Part shown: piece after piece, positions 9,486 to 19,189 of the stretch | Layout: every line of letters begins with the position of its first letter | Position numbering within the stretch: the first letter of the stretch is position 1 | NCBI GenBank assembly: GCA_947456245.1 | Contig: CANGPS010000008.1 | Span: 16,748 to 80,747, forward strand | Source: Acidimicrobiaceae bacterium | Lineage (GTDB): Bacteria; Actinomycetota; Acidimicrobiia; Acidimicrobiales; RAAP-2 | Length of the DNA: 64,000 nucleotides | Direction of reading: 5' to 3' | Notes under the pieces: generated by a model | The model's database searches: none | What the model was told of the DNA's origin: nothing | What the model saw: only the letters and a program-made list of their open reading frames with translations | Program-made: the position numbers and the translations under genes

Positions 9486-10492
9486 GAGGACTCCTTGGTG
9501 CGGCGGCCCTTGCGGCCTGAGGTCTGAGCGATGGCGTCGGTGTCGACCTCGGCCTTGCGGCCCGTGAGGGCGAGGAAGACGTCATCGAGGCTCGGCTCGT
9601 GGAGGTTGAGTCCGATGAGATCGAATCCGGCGGCGTCGATGCGTCGCAGTGCCTCGGCGGCCACGGACGGTCCGGCATCGACGGTGAGGCCGACGGTCGG
9701 ACCATCGACGTGAGGTGCCTTGGTCGAGAGGTCGGCGAGGGAGGCGGCGGCGCTCGCCGCCGACTCCGCGCTCTCGAGGGTGAGCTCGAGGACCGTGCTG
9801 CCGAGGTCCGCCTTGAGCTCAGCCGGGGTGCCCTTGGCGATGACCCGTCCGTGGTCGATGACCACGATGTCCTTCGCCAGCCGGTCGGCCTCCTCGAGGT
9901 ACTGCGTCGTTAACAGCACGGTGGTCCCCGAGCTGACGAGGGCGTCGATGACGTCCCACAGCGCCAGACGACTCTGGGGGTCGAGGCCGGTGGTGGGCTC
10001 ATCGAGGAAGAGCACGGGGGGAGCGGTGACGAGCGAGGCTGCGAGATCGAGTCGTCGGCGCATGCCGCCCGAATAGGTCTTGACGGGTCGACCGCCGGCA
10101 TCGGCGAGTCCGAACTGGTCGAGCAGGTCAGTCGCACGGGTGCGGACCTCGGGCTTCGACAGGTGGCACAGGCGGCCGACCATGGTGAGGTTCTCGTAAC
10201 CAGTGAGGTTCTCGTCGACGGTGGCGTACTGTCCGGCGAGACCGATGATCCGACGCACCTGGGTGGCCTGCTTGACCACATCGAGACCGAGGATCGTCGC
10301 CGACCCGGCATCGGGCTGGAGGATGGTTGAGAGGATCCGGACAGCCGTGGTCTTGCCGGCGCCGTTGGGTCCCAGCAGGCCGACGACCTGACCACGTGGC
10401 ACCTCGAGGTCGAACCCGTCGAGGGCTTTGACCTCACCGTTGCGGAAGGTCTTGGACAGCCCGTTGGCCTCGACAGCGATCTGAGACGACAT
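9482..10492 (-). CDS. ABC transporter ATP-binding protein (DrrA-like)
   Basis: 336 residues. Walker A GPNGAGKTT, signature YSGGMRRRLD and Walker B VLFLDEPTTGLD are all intact. The C-terminal extension, ending in LHEPSLDDVFLALTGR, is the DrrA-type regulatory domain that pairs with an ABC-2 permease. The ATG at 10492 (MSSQIAVEANGLSKTF) is chosen over a longer upstream frame because homologous sequence begins there and TAGCCT lies 7 nt upstream. Together with the downstream permease it makes a complete exporter of unknown substrate. Confidence 0.87.
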   Translation of the reverse strand: MSSQIAVEANGLSKTFRNGEVKALDGFDLEVPRGQVVGLLGPNGAGKTTAVRILSTILQPDAGSATILGLDVVKQATQVRRIIGLAGQYATVDENLTGYENLTMVGRLCHLSKPEVRTRATDLLDQFGLADAGGRPVKTYSGGMRRRLDLAASLVTAPPVLFLDEPTTGLDPQSRLALWDVIDALVSSGTTVLLTTQYLEEADRLAKDIVVIDHGRVIAKGTPAELKADLGSTVLELTLESAESAASAAASLADLSTKAPHVDGPTVGLTVDAGPSVAAEALRRIDAAGFDLIGLNLHEPSLDDVFLALTGRKAEVDTDAIAQTSGRKGRRTKESS

Positions 10493-10499
10493 GGTCGAC

Positions 10500-10505
10500 A
10501 GGCTA
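10500..10505 (-). promoter_or_regulatory. -10 element for the drrA-like gene
   Basis: TAGCCT on the minus strand, 7 nt before ATG 10492. The 130-nt gap up to ppdK is a divergent promoter region. Confidence 0.5.
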
Positions 10506-10576
10506 CCGGCGCTGGTCGATGCCCCGTCACGGCAGGGCTGACGACGCAGGATCCTCGGCGGGTGGCGCCGTGCCGT

Positions 10577-10582
10577 TAGGAT
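10577..10582 (+). promoter_or_regulatory. -10 element for ppdK (leadered)
   Basis: TAGGAT lies 40 nt before ATG 10623, implying a leader of roughly 35 nt with a weak GAAGAGAA ribosome-binding site just before the start codon. Confidence 0.45.
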
Positions 10583-10622
10583 GGCTCCTTCACTCCCCGT
10601 GTCGTCTACCTGAAGAGAACCC

Positions 10623-13400
10623 ATGTCTTACGTCTTCGATTTCAGCCACAAGTACCGCCAGCCCCCGATGGAGCTCAAGGACCTCCTCGGCGGCAAGGGC
10701 GCCAACCTCGCCGAGATGACCTCGGTGCTGCGCCTCCCGGTGCCCCCTGGCTTCACCATCACCACCGACGCCTGTCGTGACTACATGAAGGGCGGATGGC
10801 CCAAGGGCCTCGACGGCCAGGTCAAGGCTGCTCGCGTGCGCCTCGAGAAGGCCATGGGCAAGAAGGTCGGCGACGCGAAGGACCCGCTCCTCGTCTCGGT
10901 CCGCTCGGGTGCGAAGTTCTCGATGCCGGGCATGATGGACACCGTCCTCAACCTCGGACTCAACGACAAGTCGGTCGAGGGCCTCGCCGCCCAGACGAAC
11001 GACGAGCGGTTCGCCTACGACTCCTACCGTCGCTTCATCGCCATGTACGGCCGCATCGTGCTCGAGTGCCCGGGCGAGCCCTTCGACGAGCGCTTCGAGG
11101 AGGCCAAGGTCGCCGCCGGGACAACCTCGGACGCACATGTCCCGGTCGAGATCCTCAAGAAGCTCGTTGCCGACTACAAGGCCCTCGTCGAGAAGCACAC
11201 CGGCAAGCCCTTCCCGCAGGACCCGACCGCCCAGCTGAGCGGCGCCATCGAGGCCGTCTTCCGCTCGTGGAGCGGCCCGCGCGCCTTTGCCTACCGCGAC
11301 CGTGAGCGCATCCCGCACGACCTCGGTACCGCGGTCAACGTCCAGGCCATGGTCTTCGGCAACCGCGACAACAACTCAGGCACCGGTGTGGCCTTCACCC
11401 GCGACCCGTCGACGGGCAAGAACGCGGCCTACGGCGACTTCCTGGTCAACGCCCAGGGCGAGGACGTCGTCGCCGGTATCCGCAACACCGAGCCGCTCAG
11501 CGCGCTGAAGCGCAAGTTCCCGGCCGTGCACGTCGAGCTCACCAAGATTTTTGAGCGCCTCGAGCACCACTACCGCGACATGTGCGACACCGAGTTCACC
11601 ATCGAGCAGGGCAAGCTCTGGATGCTCCAGACCCGCGTCGGCAAGCGCACGGGGCGCGCCGCGCTGCGCATGGCGGTCGAGATGACCGGCGAGCGGGCGA
11701 TCAAGCTCACCCACGCCGAGGCCGTCAGCCGCATCACCGAGGAGCACCTCTCGCAGGTCCTCCACCCGCAGTTCAAGGGCTCCGGCCACACGGTCCTGAC
11801 CAAGGGCCTCGGCGCCTCGCCGGGTGCCGCGGTTGGTCGCGTCTACTTCACCGCCGATGACGCAGCGGCTGCCGCCGAGCGCGGCGAGCGGGTCATCCTG
11901 GTTCGCTCTGAGACCTCGCCCGAGGACGTGCACGGCATGCTCGCCGCCGAGGGCATCCTGACCGCCCGTGGTGGGCTCGTCAGTCACGCCGCCGTCGTGG
12001 CGCGGGGCTGGGGCAAGCCGGCCGTCGTCGGCGCCGAGGCCGTCCGCATCTCTGGCCGCCACTTCTCCGTCGGTGACGTGACGGTGGGCGAGGGCGACTA
12101 CGTCTCGCTCGACGGCACCGCCGGCATCGTTGTGGTGGGCGAGGTCGAGATGGTGTCGGGCAAGCCGCCGAAGGAGTTCGAGACGATCCTCGGCTGGGCC
12201 GACGTGATCCGCAAGGGCAACCTCAACGTCCGTGCCAACGCCGACAACGGCCCCGACGCAAAGAACGCCCGCTCCATGGGCGCCGAGGGCATCGGCCTCT
12301 GCCGGACCGAGCACATGTTCCTCGGAGAGGACCGGCTTCCGGTCGTCCGCCGCATGATCTTGGCGTCGAACCACCTCGAGGAGGCGGCGGCCCTCGAGGA
12401 GCTGCGCACCGTGCAGCGCGATGACTTCCTCGAGATCCTCGAGGCGATGGACGGGCTGCCGGTCACGATCCGTCTCCTCGACCCGCCGCTCCACGAATTC
12501 CTCCCGTCGACCCACGAGCTCGGAATCAAGGAGGCCACCGTCGGCCTGTCCGAGGAGGAGTCTGAGCTCCTCGCCGCCGCCCGCCTGTGGGAGGAGGCCA
12601 ACCCGATGCTCGGCACCCGTGGCGTCCGCCTCGGAGTGATCAAGCCGGGCCTCTACGCCATGCAGGTGCGTGCGCTGATGGAGGCCGCCAAGGTCCGGGT
12701 GGCCAAGGGTGGCCACCCCATCGTCGAGGTGATGATCCCGCTGACCGTCTCGCGCGAGGAGCTCGCCCTGGCCCGCTCTTGGGCCGAGGAGGCCATCGCC
12801 GAGGTGGGCGTCGAGTCCGCCAAGGGCAAGGGCAAGAAGGGCTCGCTCGAGGTGCTCATCGGCACGATGATCGAGACGCCGCGCGCCGCCCTGGTGGCCG
12901 ATGAGATCGCGGAGGTCGCCGACTTCTTCTCCTTCGGCACCAACGACCTCACCCAGATGACGTTCGGCTTCAGCCGTGACGACATCGAAGGTCGCATCAT
13001 GGCTCCCTACGTCGAGCAGGGCCTCATCAAGCGCAACCCCTTCGAGGTCGTCGACGCCGATGGTGTCGGTGCCCTCGTCCGCATGGGCGTGAAGCTCGGG
13101 CGGGAGACCAAGCCCGGCCTCAAGACCGGCGTCTGCGGAGAGCACGGTGGTGACCCGGAGTCGATCTCGACCTTCTACTCGGCGGGTCTCGACTACGTGA
13201 GCTGCTCGCCGTTCCGCGTTCCCGTCGCACGGCTCGCTGCCGCCCAGGCGGTGCTCGAGCACGGTGCCCGGACCGCCAAGAAGGCCCCGGCCAAGAAGGT
13301 CGCCGCCAAGAAGGTGACCAAGAAGGCCCCGGCCAAGAAGGCTGCCGCCAAGAAGGTGATCAAGAAGGCTCCGGCCAAGAAGGCCGCCCGCAGGTCCTGA
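10623..13400 (+). CDS. ppdK: Pyruvate, phosphate dikinase with lysine-rich C-terminal tail
   Basis: 925-residue enzyme interconverting pyruvate + ATP + Pi with phosphoenolpyruvate + AMP + PPi. N-terminal ATP-grasp domain begins LLGGKGANLAEMTSVLRLPVPPGF. The swivelling phosphohistidine domain has GGLVSHAAVVARGWGKP with the catalytic His. The C-terminal TIM barrel contains the catalytic Cys in TGVCGEHGGDP. The family ends near residue 883. Here 42 more residues follow, almost entirely Lys, Ala, Pro and Val in three copies of a 14-residue unit resembling histone H1/HupB PAKK repeats. With the PEPCK gene at 34249-36039 this suggests flexible PEP-pyruvate-oxaloacetate control. Confidence 0.95.
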   Translation: MSYVFDFSHKYRQPPMELKDLLGGKGANLAEMTSVLRLPVPPGFTITTDACRDYMKGGWPKGLDGQVKAARVRLEKAMGKKVGDAKDPLLVSVRSGAKFSMPGMMDTVLNLGLNDKSVEGLAAQTNDERFAYDSYRRFIAMYGRIVLECPGEPFDERFEEAKVAAGTTSDAHVPVEILKKLVADYKALVEKHTGKPFPQDPTAQLSGAIEAVFRSWSGPRAFAYRDRERIPHDLGTAVNVQAMVFGNRDNNSGTGVAFTRDPSTGKNAAYGDFLVNAQGEDVVAGIRNTEPLSALKRKFPAVHVELTKIFERLEHHYRDMCDTEFTIEQGKLWMLQTRVGKRTGRAALRMAVEMTGERAIKLTHAEAVSRITEEHLSQVLHPQFKGSGHTVLTKGLGASPGAAVGRVYFTADDAAAAAERGERVILVRSETSPEDVHGMLAAEGILTARGGLVSHAAVVARGWGKPAVVGAEAVRISGRHFSVGDVTVGEGDYVSLDGTAGIVVVGEVEMVSGKPPKEFETILGWADVIRKGNLNVRANADNGPDAKNARSMGAEGIGLCRTEHMFLGEDRLPVVRRMILASNHLEEAAALEELRTVQRDDFLEILEAMDGLPVTIRLLDPPLHEFLPSTHELGIKEATVGLSEEESELLAAARLWEEANPMLGTRGVRLGVIKPGLYAMQVRALMEAAKVRVAKGGHPIVEVMIPLTVSREELALARSWAEEAIAEVGVESAKGKGKKGSLEVLIGTMIETPRAALVADEIAEVADFFSFGTNDLTQMTFGFSRDDIEGRIMAPYVEQGLIKRNPFEVVDADGVGALVRMGVKLGRETKPGLKTGVCGEHGGDPESISTFYSAGLDYVSCSPFRVPVARLAAAQAVLEHGARTAKKAPAKKVAAKKVTKKAPAKKAAAKKVIKKAPAKKAARRS
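13278..13397 (+). repeat. 42-bp tandem repeat encoding PAKK-type tail of PPDK
   Basis: Three in-frame units at 13278-13319, 13320-13361 and 13362-13397 (the last truncated) encode KKAPAKKVAAKKVT, KKAPAKKAAAKKVI and KKAPAKKAARRS. The units are nearly identical in DNA sequence. Confidence 0.9.
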
Positions 13401-13406
13401 GGACCT

Positions 13407-13422
13407 CGGGCGCCTTCGCCCG
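13407..13422 (+). terminator. Small hairpin after ppdK
   Basis: CGGGCG (13407-13412) and CGCCCG (13417-13422) form a 6-bp stem with a CCTT loop, 7 nt after the ppdK stop. No T-tract follows; the dnaG promoter begins 11 nt later. Confidence 0.4.
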
Positions 13423-13432
13423 GCCAGCGCGG

Positions 13433-13438
13433 TAGGTT
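13433..13438 (+). promoter_or_regulatory. -10 element for dnaG
   Basis: TAGGTT, 6 nt before GTG 13445. Confidence 0.55.
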
Positions 13439-13444
13439 CCTGCC

Positions 13445-15322
13445 GTGAGCATCCCGAGGGAAGAGATCGACCAGGTCAGGACGGCCACCGACCTCGTCCG
13501 GCTCGTCAGCGACCTCGTGGGCCTCAAGAAGGTCGGCTCCAACTGGGTCGGGCTCTGCCCGTTCCACTCGGAGAAGTCGCCGTCGTTCAACGTCAGCCCC
13601 ACGACGGGCTACTACAAGTGCTTCGGCTGCCAGGTCTCGGGCGACGCCATCAGCTTCGTCCAGGAGACCCAGGGCCTGCCCTTCATCGATGCGGTGCGAC
13701 TCCTCGCCGACCGGGCGGGGATCACCCTCCACGAGGACCAGGGGGCGAGCACCGACGGCAAGGACCGCACGGCGTACCTCGAGGCCATGGATCGGGCGGT
13801 GGCGTTCTTCCACGATCGGTTGCTCAACGCGCCCGATGCCGGTCCTGCTCGCAGCTATCTGCGCAGCAGGGGCTACGACGGAGAGATCGTCAAGCAGTTC
13901 CGGCTCGGGTGGGCACCAGACGACTGGGACCAGCTCTGTCGGCACCTCGGTGCCTCTCAGAAGGTCCTCGAGGGAACTGGCCTCGGCTTCATCAACAAGC
14001 GCGGGCGCGCCCAGGACTTCCTGCGCGGGCGGGTCGTGTTCCCGATCCTCGACGCCGGAGGACGGCCGATCGCGGTGGGGGGTCGCATCCTGCCCCCGCC
14101 CCCAGGGTCGCCTCCGCCCGAGCGCCATGAGCCCAAGTACAAGAACTCGCCCGAGACGGCCATCTACTCGAAGCGCCGCACGCTCTACGGCCTGAACTGG
14201 GCCAAGAAGGGCATCATCGAGGCGAACGAGATCATCGTCTGCGAGGGCTACACCGACGTGATCGCCTTCTTCCAGGCGGGCCTTCCGAGAGCGGTGGCGA
14301 CCTGCGGGACGGCGCTCGGCGAGGAGCACTTCACCACCATGCGCAACTTCGCCAAGCGCATCGTGCTGGCCTACGACGGGGACTCGGCTGGCCAGAACGC
14401 CACCCTGCGGGTCTATGAGTGGGAGCGGGCCCACGCCGTCGACGTGGCCGTGTGTACGCTGCCCGAGGGCATGGATCCCGCCGAGCTCGCCAAGTCCGAC
14501 CCTGATGCCCTCAAGGCCGCCGTGGCGGATGCGAAGCCATTCCTGCGGTTCCGCGTCGACCGGGCCCTCGACACGGCGGACCTGACGACGGCGGAGGGAC
14601 GGGCCAGAGGTGCTGAGAGCGCGCTGGCGGCGGTGGCGGAGCACCCGGACCCGCTGGTGCGGGATCAGTATGTGATGGGCATCGCCGATCGCTGCCATCT
14701 CGGCCCCGATCTGGTCCGAGCATCGCTGGCCGAGTTCGTGGCGGGGACCCGCACGCCGCGGGGTCCCGAGAAGCGCCGATCCCGGGAGCCCGAGGAGGAG
14801 ATCCCGCCGCCCCCCGACGACCCGATGGACGAGGGGCCAGCCCCTCGGCCCAGCATCGGCGCCGAGCGTCCAGGGCCGGGCCTCGAGGCCCTCCGGATCT
14901 GCGTCCACCGACCGGACCTCGTGGCACATCGCATCGAGCCGTTCTTGTTCGCCGACCCTGATCAGCGCTCCGCCCTGGAGTCGCTGCTCGAGGCGTCGAG
15001 CCTGCGAGAAGCCGTCGACGAGGCGCCGCCGGGCGCCGCAGCCCTGCTGCGCCAGGTGGCGGTCGAGGAGCTCGACATCGAGCACAACGAGATGGGCAAC
15101 CCTGTCGACATGGTGCTGGCCCAGCTGGTCCGCACGGCTGCTCGAGCGGGGCTGGTCGGGCTCCAGGCGGAGGTGCGCCGTGGTGAGGTCGACCCCGTGG
15201 AGGGCAGTCGCCAGGTCACCGAGGTGCAGCGGTGGTTGAGCCAGCTCGACGACGACCTCCTGCACTTCGAGGCCGAGACGGCGTTGGTAGGTTGGCTCTC
15301 CAAGCGAGGGGGGGTCAGGTGA
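13445..15322 (+). CDS. dnaG: DNA primase DnaG
   Basis: 625-residue primase that makes RNA primers at the replication fork. The N-terminal CHC2 zinc finger is visible at the start (CPFH...CFGC after residue 35). The Toprim core follows with the acidic motifs [13 protein letters not shown] and [11 protein letters not shown]. The C-terminal helicase-interacting domain is shorter and more divergent and is preceded by a Pro/Glu-rich linker (about residues 435-475). Start GTG 13445 follows a -10 hexamer by 6 nt. The stop overlaps the sigma factor start, recalling the classic dnaG-rpoD arrangement. Confidence 0.93.
   Translation: MSIPREEIDQVRTATDLVRLVSDLVGLKKVGSNWVGLCPFHSEKSPSFNVSPTTGYYKCFGCQVSGDAISFVQETQGLPFIDAVRLLADRAGITLHEDQGASTDGKDRTAYLEAMDRAVAFFHDRLLNAPDAGPARSYLRSRGYDGEIVKQFRLGWAPDDWDQLCRHLGASQKVLEGTGLGFINKRGRAQDFLRGRVVFPILDAGGRPIAVGGRILPPPPGSPPPERHEPKYKNSPETAIYSKRRTLYGLNWAKKGIIEANEIIVCEGYTDVIAFFQAGLPRAVATCGTALGEEHFTTMRNFAKRIVLAYDGDSAGQNATLRVYEWERAHAVDVAVCTLPEGMDPAELAKSDPDALKAAVADAKPFLRFRVDRALDTADLTTAEGRARGAESALAAVAEHPDPLVRDQYVMGIADRCHLGPDLVRASLAEFVAGTRTPRGPEKRRSREPEEEIPPPPDDPMDEGPAPRPSIGAERPGPGLEALRICVHRPDLVAHRIEPFLFADPDQRSALESLLEASSLREAVDEAPPGAAALLRQVAVEELDIEHNEMGNPVDMVLAQLVRTAARAGLVGLQAEVRRGEVDPVEGSRQVTEVQRWLSQLDDDLLHFEAETALVGWLSKRGGVR
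15288..15293 (+). promoter_or_regulatory. Possible internal -10 for the sigma factor gene
   Basis: TAGGTT inside the end of dnaG, 25 nt before GTG 15319. It would give a short leader that includes a purine-rich Shine-Dalgarno-like stretch around 15305-15314. Confidence 0.35.
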
Positions 15323-16545
15323 CGGGTGAGCAGGGGAGCGAGGTTCACGGCAGCGACGTGCTCACCGCTGCCAACGCCACGACCCTCGAGCGGATCGACG
15401 CCCTGATCGCGGCTGCCGGGGCTGACGGCGGGGTGGTGACCCACGCTGACATCCTCGATGCCGCCCGGGATGAGGTCATGAGCACCCCGATGTTCGACGC
15501 CCTGGCAGAGCGCGTGGCCAGCGCCTCGGTGTCGGTCGTCGCCGAGGATGATGGCGATCGACCGGTCGTGCGGTCAAGGCGTGGTGGTGCGGGCCGGGCG
15601 ACGCAAGGGGCGTCTGACGACGCAGTGCAGGCCTACCTCACCGAGATCGGCCATGTCCCTCTGCTCGACGCCGGCCGGGAGGTCACCTTGGCCCTGGCGC
15701 TCCGAGAGGGCGAGGTGGCTCGAGCCGAGCTGGCGGTGCTCGAGGAGTCTGGGGGCTCGGAGACGAGCACGCCCCGCTCACAGCGCTCGCTCCGGGTGGC
15801 GGTGCGTCGGGGCGACGAGGCGCGAGAGGAGCTGATCGAGGCCAACCTGCGACTGGTCGTCTCCATCGCCAAGAAGTACCGCAACCGAGGTGTCGCCTTT
15901 CTCGACCTCATCCAGGAGGGGAACCTCGGCCTGATGAAGGCCGTCGAGAAGTTCGATCCCGACAAGGGCTTCCGCTTCTCGACCTATGCCACGTGGTGGA
16001 TCCGTCAGGCCATCACCAGGGCGATCGCGGACCAGTCCCGCACCATCCGGATCCCGGTGCACCTCGTCGAGATCATCAACCGGGTGGTGGCGACGCAACG
16101 GGAGATGACCCAGGAGCTTGGCCACGAGGTCAGCGCCGCGGAGCTGTCCGCAGTGCTCGACCTCTCAGAGGACAAGATCAACGAGCTGCTTCGGCTGAAC
16201 CTCGACACGCTGTCGCTCGAGCAGCCCTATGGCGATGGGGAGGACTTCGCCCTCTCCGACACGATCGTGGACCGCGAGTCGGCCGCTCCCGAGGTGGCCG
16301 CCGCCCAGCACATGCTCGACGAGGAGATCCACAAGATCCTCGGCGACCTCGAGGAGCGGGAGCGCAACGTGGTCATCATGCGCTTCGGGTTGGGCGACGC
16401 CCAGCCCGCCACGCTCGAGGAGGTGGGGAAGGCCTTTGGCATCACCCGTGAGCGCGTGCGGCAGATCGAGGTCAAGACCATCGCCAAGCTCCGACGTCCT
16501 GTGCCGTCGAGCCAGCTGCGCGGGTTCCTCGACTCTTCGGACTGA
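15319..16545 (+). CDS. rpoD: Principal-type RNA polymerase sigma factor (SigA/RpoD family)
   Basis: 408 residues. Region 1.2 ([16 protein letters not shown]) is followed by a short 30-residue insertion, then region 2 ([14 protein letters not shown]...[16 protein letters not shown]) with near-perfect core- and -10-binding residues. Region 3 ([13 protein letters not shown]) and region 4 ([20 protein letters not shown]) complete it. Length and conservation fit a principal or HrdB-like group 1/2 sigma with a short, non-acidic N-terminus. The GTG at 15319 overlaps the dnaG stop. The TAGGNT-type -10 boxes found through the window are presumably its targets. Confidence 0.9.
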   Translation: MTGEQGSEVHGSDVLTAANATTLERIDALIAAAGADGGVVTHADILDAARDEVMSTPMFDALAERVASASVSVVAEDDGDRPVVRSRRGGAGRATQGASDDAVQAYLTEIGHVPLLDAGREVTLALALREGEVARAELAVLEESGGSETSTPRSQRSLRVAVRRGDEAREELIEANLRLVVSIAKKYRNRGVAFLDLIQEGNLGLMKAVEKFDPDKGFRFSTYATWWIRQAITRAIADQSRTIRIPVHLVEIINRVVATQREMTQELGHEVSAAELSAVLDLSEDKINELLRLNLDTLSLEQPYGDGEDFALSDTIVDRESAAPEVAAAQHMLDEEIHKILGDLEERERNVVIMRFGLGDAQPATLEEVGKAFGITRERVRQIEVKTIAKLRRPVPSSQLRGFLDSSD

Positions 16546-16582
16546 GCCTCCGGGTGCAGACGGCCTGACGAGGACGGGCTGC

Positions 16583-16588
16583 TATCCT
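16583..16588 (+). promoter_or_regulatory. Possible -10 for tRNA-Asn
   Basis: TATCCT, 12 nt before the mature 5' end at 16601. No good -35 is seen. Confidence 0.35.
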
Positions 16589-16600
16589 CAAACAGGTCAT

Positions 16601-16672
16601 TCCGGGGTAGCTCAATGGCAGAGCATCGCACTGTTAATGCGCAGGTTGCAGGTTCGAGTCCTGCCCCCGGAG
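16601..16672 (+). tRNA. tRNA-Asn (GTT)
   Basis: Acceptor TCCGGGG pairs perfectly with CCCCGGA (16665-16671). D stem GCTC/GAGC, anticodon loop CTGTTAA at 16631-16637 with anticodon GTT at 16633-16635, T stem GCAGG/CCTGC with loop TTCGAGT. The first anticodon-stem pair is a T-C mismatch. CCA is not encoded. Only 3 nt separate it from the convergent MFS gene's stop. Confidence 0.95.
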
Positions 16673-16675
16673 CGC

Positions 16676-18319
16676 TCAGCCCGTCTCGCTCGTCGCGGCG
16701 TGCTGCCCCTCCGCCCCATCAGCGCTGAGCGGCCGACGTCGGATCATCGACGAGAAGCCAAGTGCGATCACCTCGATCACCGCGATCACGCCGAGCGAGG
16801 CGTCGAGGGCATCGGTGCGGGCCTGCTCGTTGACCGTCATGATCGCGGCGGCATCGCTCTCGGTGACCTTGGCCTTGTCGAGCGCCGTGCTCAGCTGGGT
16901 GTTCGAGAGGAAGGGCGTCTGGCCGGTGAGCGAGGTGGTGGCGGCAGCCTTGACCTCAGCCGAGATCTTGGGGTCGTTGCTGATCCCCGTGGCGATGCCG
17001 GTCGAGAGGTTGGCGATCAGCACCGCCCCGGCGAGGGCGGTGCCGAGCGAGGCCCCGAGGTTGAGCGCGGTGTTCTGCAATCCGCCGACCTGCTCGCTCA
17101 TCGTCTCGGGCACCGCAGAGACGGTGACGGCGCTCAGCTGAGAGGCGAGCGACCCGATGCCGAAGCCCATCAGGAGCATGGGGATCGCCACGATGCTGGC
17201 ATCGGCGTCGGGTGAGATGCCAGCGATGAGGATCACCGTGGCGGCGATCATCAGCAGGAGGCCGATGCGAACCACCCGGCGCGGCGAGGCATCGGGGAAG
17301 AGGCGGGGGACGAAGATCGCCGAGATCAGCAGCGCGGCCGACAGCGGGAGCAGGCGCAGGCCGGTGGCGAGAGCGCTGAGCTCGAGGACCACGGACAAGA
17401 ACAGCGGGATGGTGAAGAACACCCCAGCCTGGGAGAGGTACTGGAAGAAGAACATCAGCAGGCCGCCGACGACCTTGGTGTTGCGCAGCAGGGCGGGGTC
17501 GACGAGCGGCTCGTCGGAGCGCTCGACCCGGCGGGCCTCCCAGGCGAAGAATGCGCACAGGACGCCAAGGCCGCCGAGGAGCATCCAGAGCACGGGAGAG
17601 GTCCCGAGGAACGACGGCGTGCCGTCGCGGTGGGCGATCCACCCCCACTCGCCCGAGCGCAGCACGCCGAAGACGACGAGCGAGAGCCCGACGATCGAGA
17701 GGAGTGCCCCGAGGACGTCGAAGCTCTTGGTCGAGGTGGCAGGCGTGTCGGCGAGGGAGCGGGACACGGCGAGGATGACGAGGACGATGACGACCTCGCC
17801 GAAGAAGACCCACCGCCACGAGGCAAAGGTCGTGACCGCTCCGCCGAGCAGGGGGCCGATGGCGACGGCGATGGCCCCGGCGGCCGCCACCATGCCGTAG
17901 GCGGAGGCCCGACGGGTGGTCGGGAAGTTCCCGGCCACGAGGGCGACGATCGCTGGCATGATCAGCGCAGCCCCGATGCCCTCGAGGAGCGACCATCCGA
18001 CGAGCAGGACCGGGAGCGACGTGGCGATCCCGGTGACGAACGAGCCGACGCCATAGATAACGAGACCGAGCATGAAGGCCCGACGACGACCCATCAGGGC
18101 GCCGACCTTCCCGCCGGTGATCATCAGCGACGCCATCACGAGGGTGAACATGGTGATGGCGGTCTGGACGCCCGACACCGTCGTGTGGACATCGTGGGCG
18201 ACCTGGCTGATCGAGACGTTCATGACGCTCGAGTCCAAGGTCATGAGGAACTGCGCGGCGGCGAGGATGGGGAGGACCCCAGCCGCCCTCTTGGCGACGG
18301 GCGACGGCGTGTGGGTCAT
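16676..18319 (-). CDS. DHA2-family MFS drug exporter (14 TM)
   Basis: 547-residue major facilitator of the EmrB/QacA (DHA2) type. The N-terminal half carries LDSSVMNVSISQVAHD (motif D1-like) and GGKVGALMGRRRAFMLG (motif A between TM2 and TM3). Length and hydrophobic pattern fit 14 helices. A periplasmic loop near the C-terminus (about residues 440-500) is typical of QacA-like pumps. Such proteins expel drugs or metabolites with proton antiport; the substrate is unknown. It starts at ATG 18319, 8 nt after a TATCGT hexamer, and stands alone on the minus strand. Confidence 0.85.
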   Translation of the reverse strand: MTHTPSPVAKRAAGVLPILAAAQFLMTLDSSVMNVSISQVAHDVHTTVSGVQTAITMFTLVMASLMITGGKVGALMGRRRAFMLGLVIYGVGSFVTGIATSLPVLLVGWSLLEGIGAALIMPAIVALVAGNFPTTRRASAYGMVAAAGAIAVAIGPLLGGAVTTFASWRWVFFGEVVIVLVILAVSRSLADTPATSTKSFDVLGALLSIVGLSLVVFGVLRSGEWGWIAHRDGTPSFLGTSPVLWMLLGGLGVLCAFFAWEARRVERSDEPLVDPALLRNTKVVGGLLMFFFQYLSQAGVFFTIPLFLSVVLELSALATGLRLLPLSAALLISAIFVPRLFPDASPRRVVRIGLLLMIAATVILIAGISPDADASIVAIPMLLMGFGIGSLASQLSAVTVSAVPETMSEQVGGLQNTALNLGASLGTALAGAVLIANLSTGIATGISNDPKISAEVKAAATTSLTGQTPFLSNTQLSTALDKAKVTESDAAAIMTVNEQARTDALDASLGVIAVIEVIALGFSSMIRRRPLSADGAEGQHAATSETG

Positions 18320-18327
18320 GGAGGTCC

Positions 18328-18333
18328 ACGATA
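18328..18333 (-). promoter_or_regulatory. -10 element for the DHA2 MFS gene
   Basis: TATCGT on the minus strand, 8 nt before ATG 18319. Confidence 0.4.
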
Positions 18334-18385
18334 GGACTGCACGTCATCGCCCGCCGGCCACGGGTGCGCACTCGTAGTGGCCGCC

Positions 18386-19189
18386 ATGGCAGTCCGAGGA
18401 CGGTGTGGCGGGGTGGTCGACGATCTGCTCCGTCAGGCCACCGCGTCCTCGCTCGGCCAGGTGAGGGACGTTTCGGTGGACGGTGTCGGCAACGTCTCCA
18501 TCGCAGACCCTGACTACTCCGTGATCGAGCAGGTGTCGTCGGCCGGGATCCTGTCGATCCTGGCCGGCACCGGGCTCGCGGGTGTAGCGACGCCTGGTCC
18601 GGCGACCTCATCGTCGCTCGCCTGTCCGATGGCGGTAGCGAGCGACGGCGTTGGCAACGTCGACATCGCTGATGCGTTCGGAGGAGCTGACCAGTGCGGC
18701 GAGGTCGAGCGCGTCGCGCCGGGAGGATCGCTGTCGGTGATCGGTGGCACCAGCCTCTGTAGCTCAGCCATCGCTGGTCCCGCCCTCGCGTCGCCGGTGA
18801 CCGTCCCGGTGTCGTTGGCGGTCGACGCCCAGGGCAACCTCGAGGTGACGGTCGCGAACCAGGTCCTGGTCATCGACCTCCCTACGTCTCCGCATGGCCC
18901 TGGGGGCGTGTCGGCCAGACGGTCTGCTTCGGGCGTCCAGGTGCGCTGGCGCGCGCCGGCGGCCCTCGAGTGTCCGGTGGTGGGCTACGTGGCGACCGTG
19001 ACCGATGCGAACGGCGTCGTGATCGCCACGTGCACCGCAGGCAGGAGCGGTCGATCGTGCTCGGCCACGATCCCTCCTGGTTCCGCCCCGGTCGAGGTGG
19101 CGGTCGTCGTCACGGAGCGCTCGGTGCCTCAAGCGCCGAGTGGGCTGATGACCTTCTCCTCGGGCACCAAGGAGATCCCCCTCGGCTGA
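18386..19189 (+). pseudogene. NHL-repeat / FN3-like protein, probably truncated
   Basis: About 267 codons with three recognisable NHL-type beta-propeller repeats (VDGVGNVSIAD..., SDGVGNVDIAD..., VDAQGNLEVTV...), each linked by an AGTG...GPAT-like turn. A fibronectin-III-like domain follows near residues 170-260 (GGVSARRSASGVQVRWRAP). A propeller normally needs six blades, and secreted homologues have a signal peptide; here there are three blades and none. I therefore call it a truncated remnant, though an intact short protein cannot be excluded. ATG 18386 follows TAGTGG by 5 nt; GTG 18377 is an alternative. It sits beside the PHM-like copper protein. Confidence 0.5.

Noticed and set aside
9482..10492. 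Antibiotic biosynthetic cluster, suggested by the DrrAB-like exporter
   Set aside because: No biosynthetic enzymes lie near; this exporter type is widespread outside such clusters.
13278..13397. CRISPR-like or intergenic tandem repeat
   Set aside because: The 42-bp units are in frame and code for the PPDK tail; there are no spacers.
11376..15265. Two long minus-strand open frames across ppdK and dnaG
   Set aside because: Both are antisense shadows of clearly conserved enzymes with no motif of their own.
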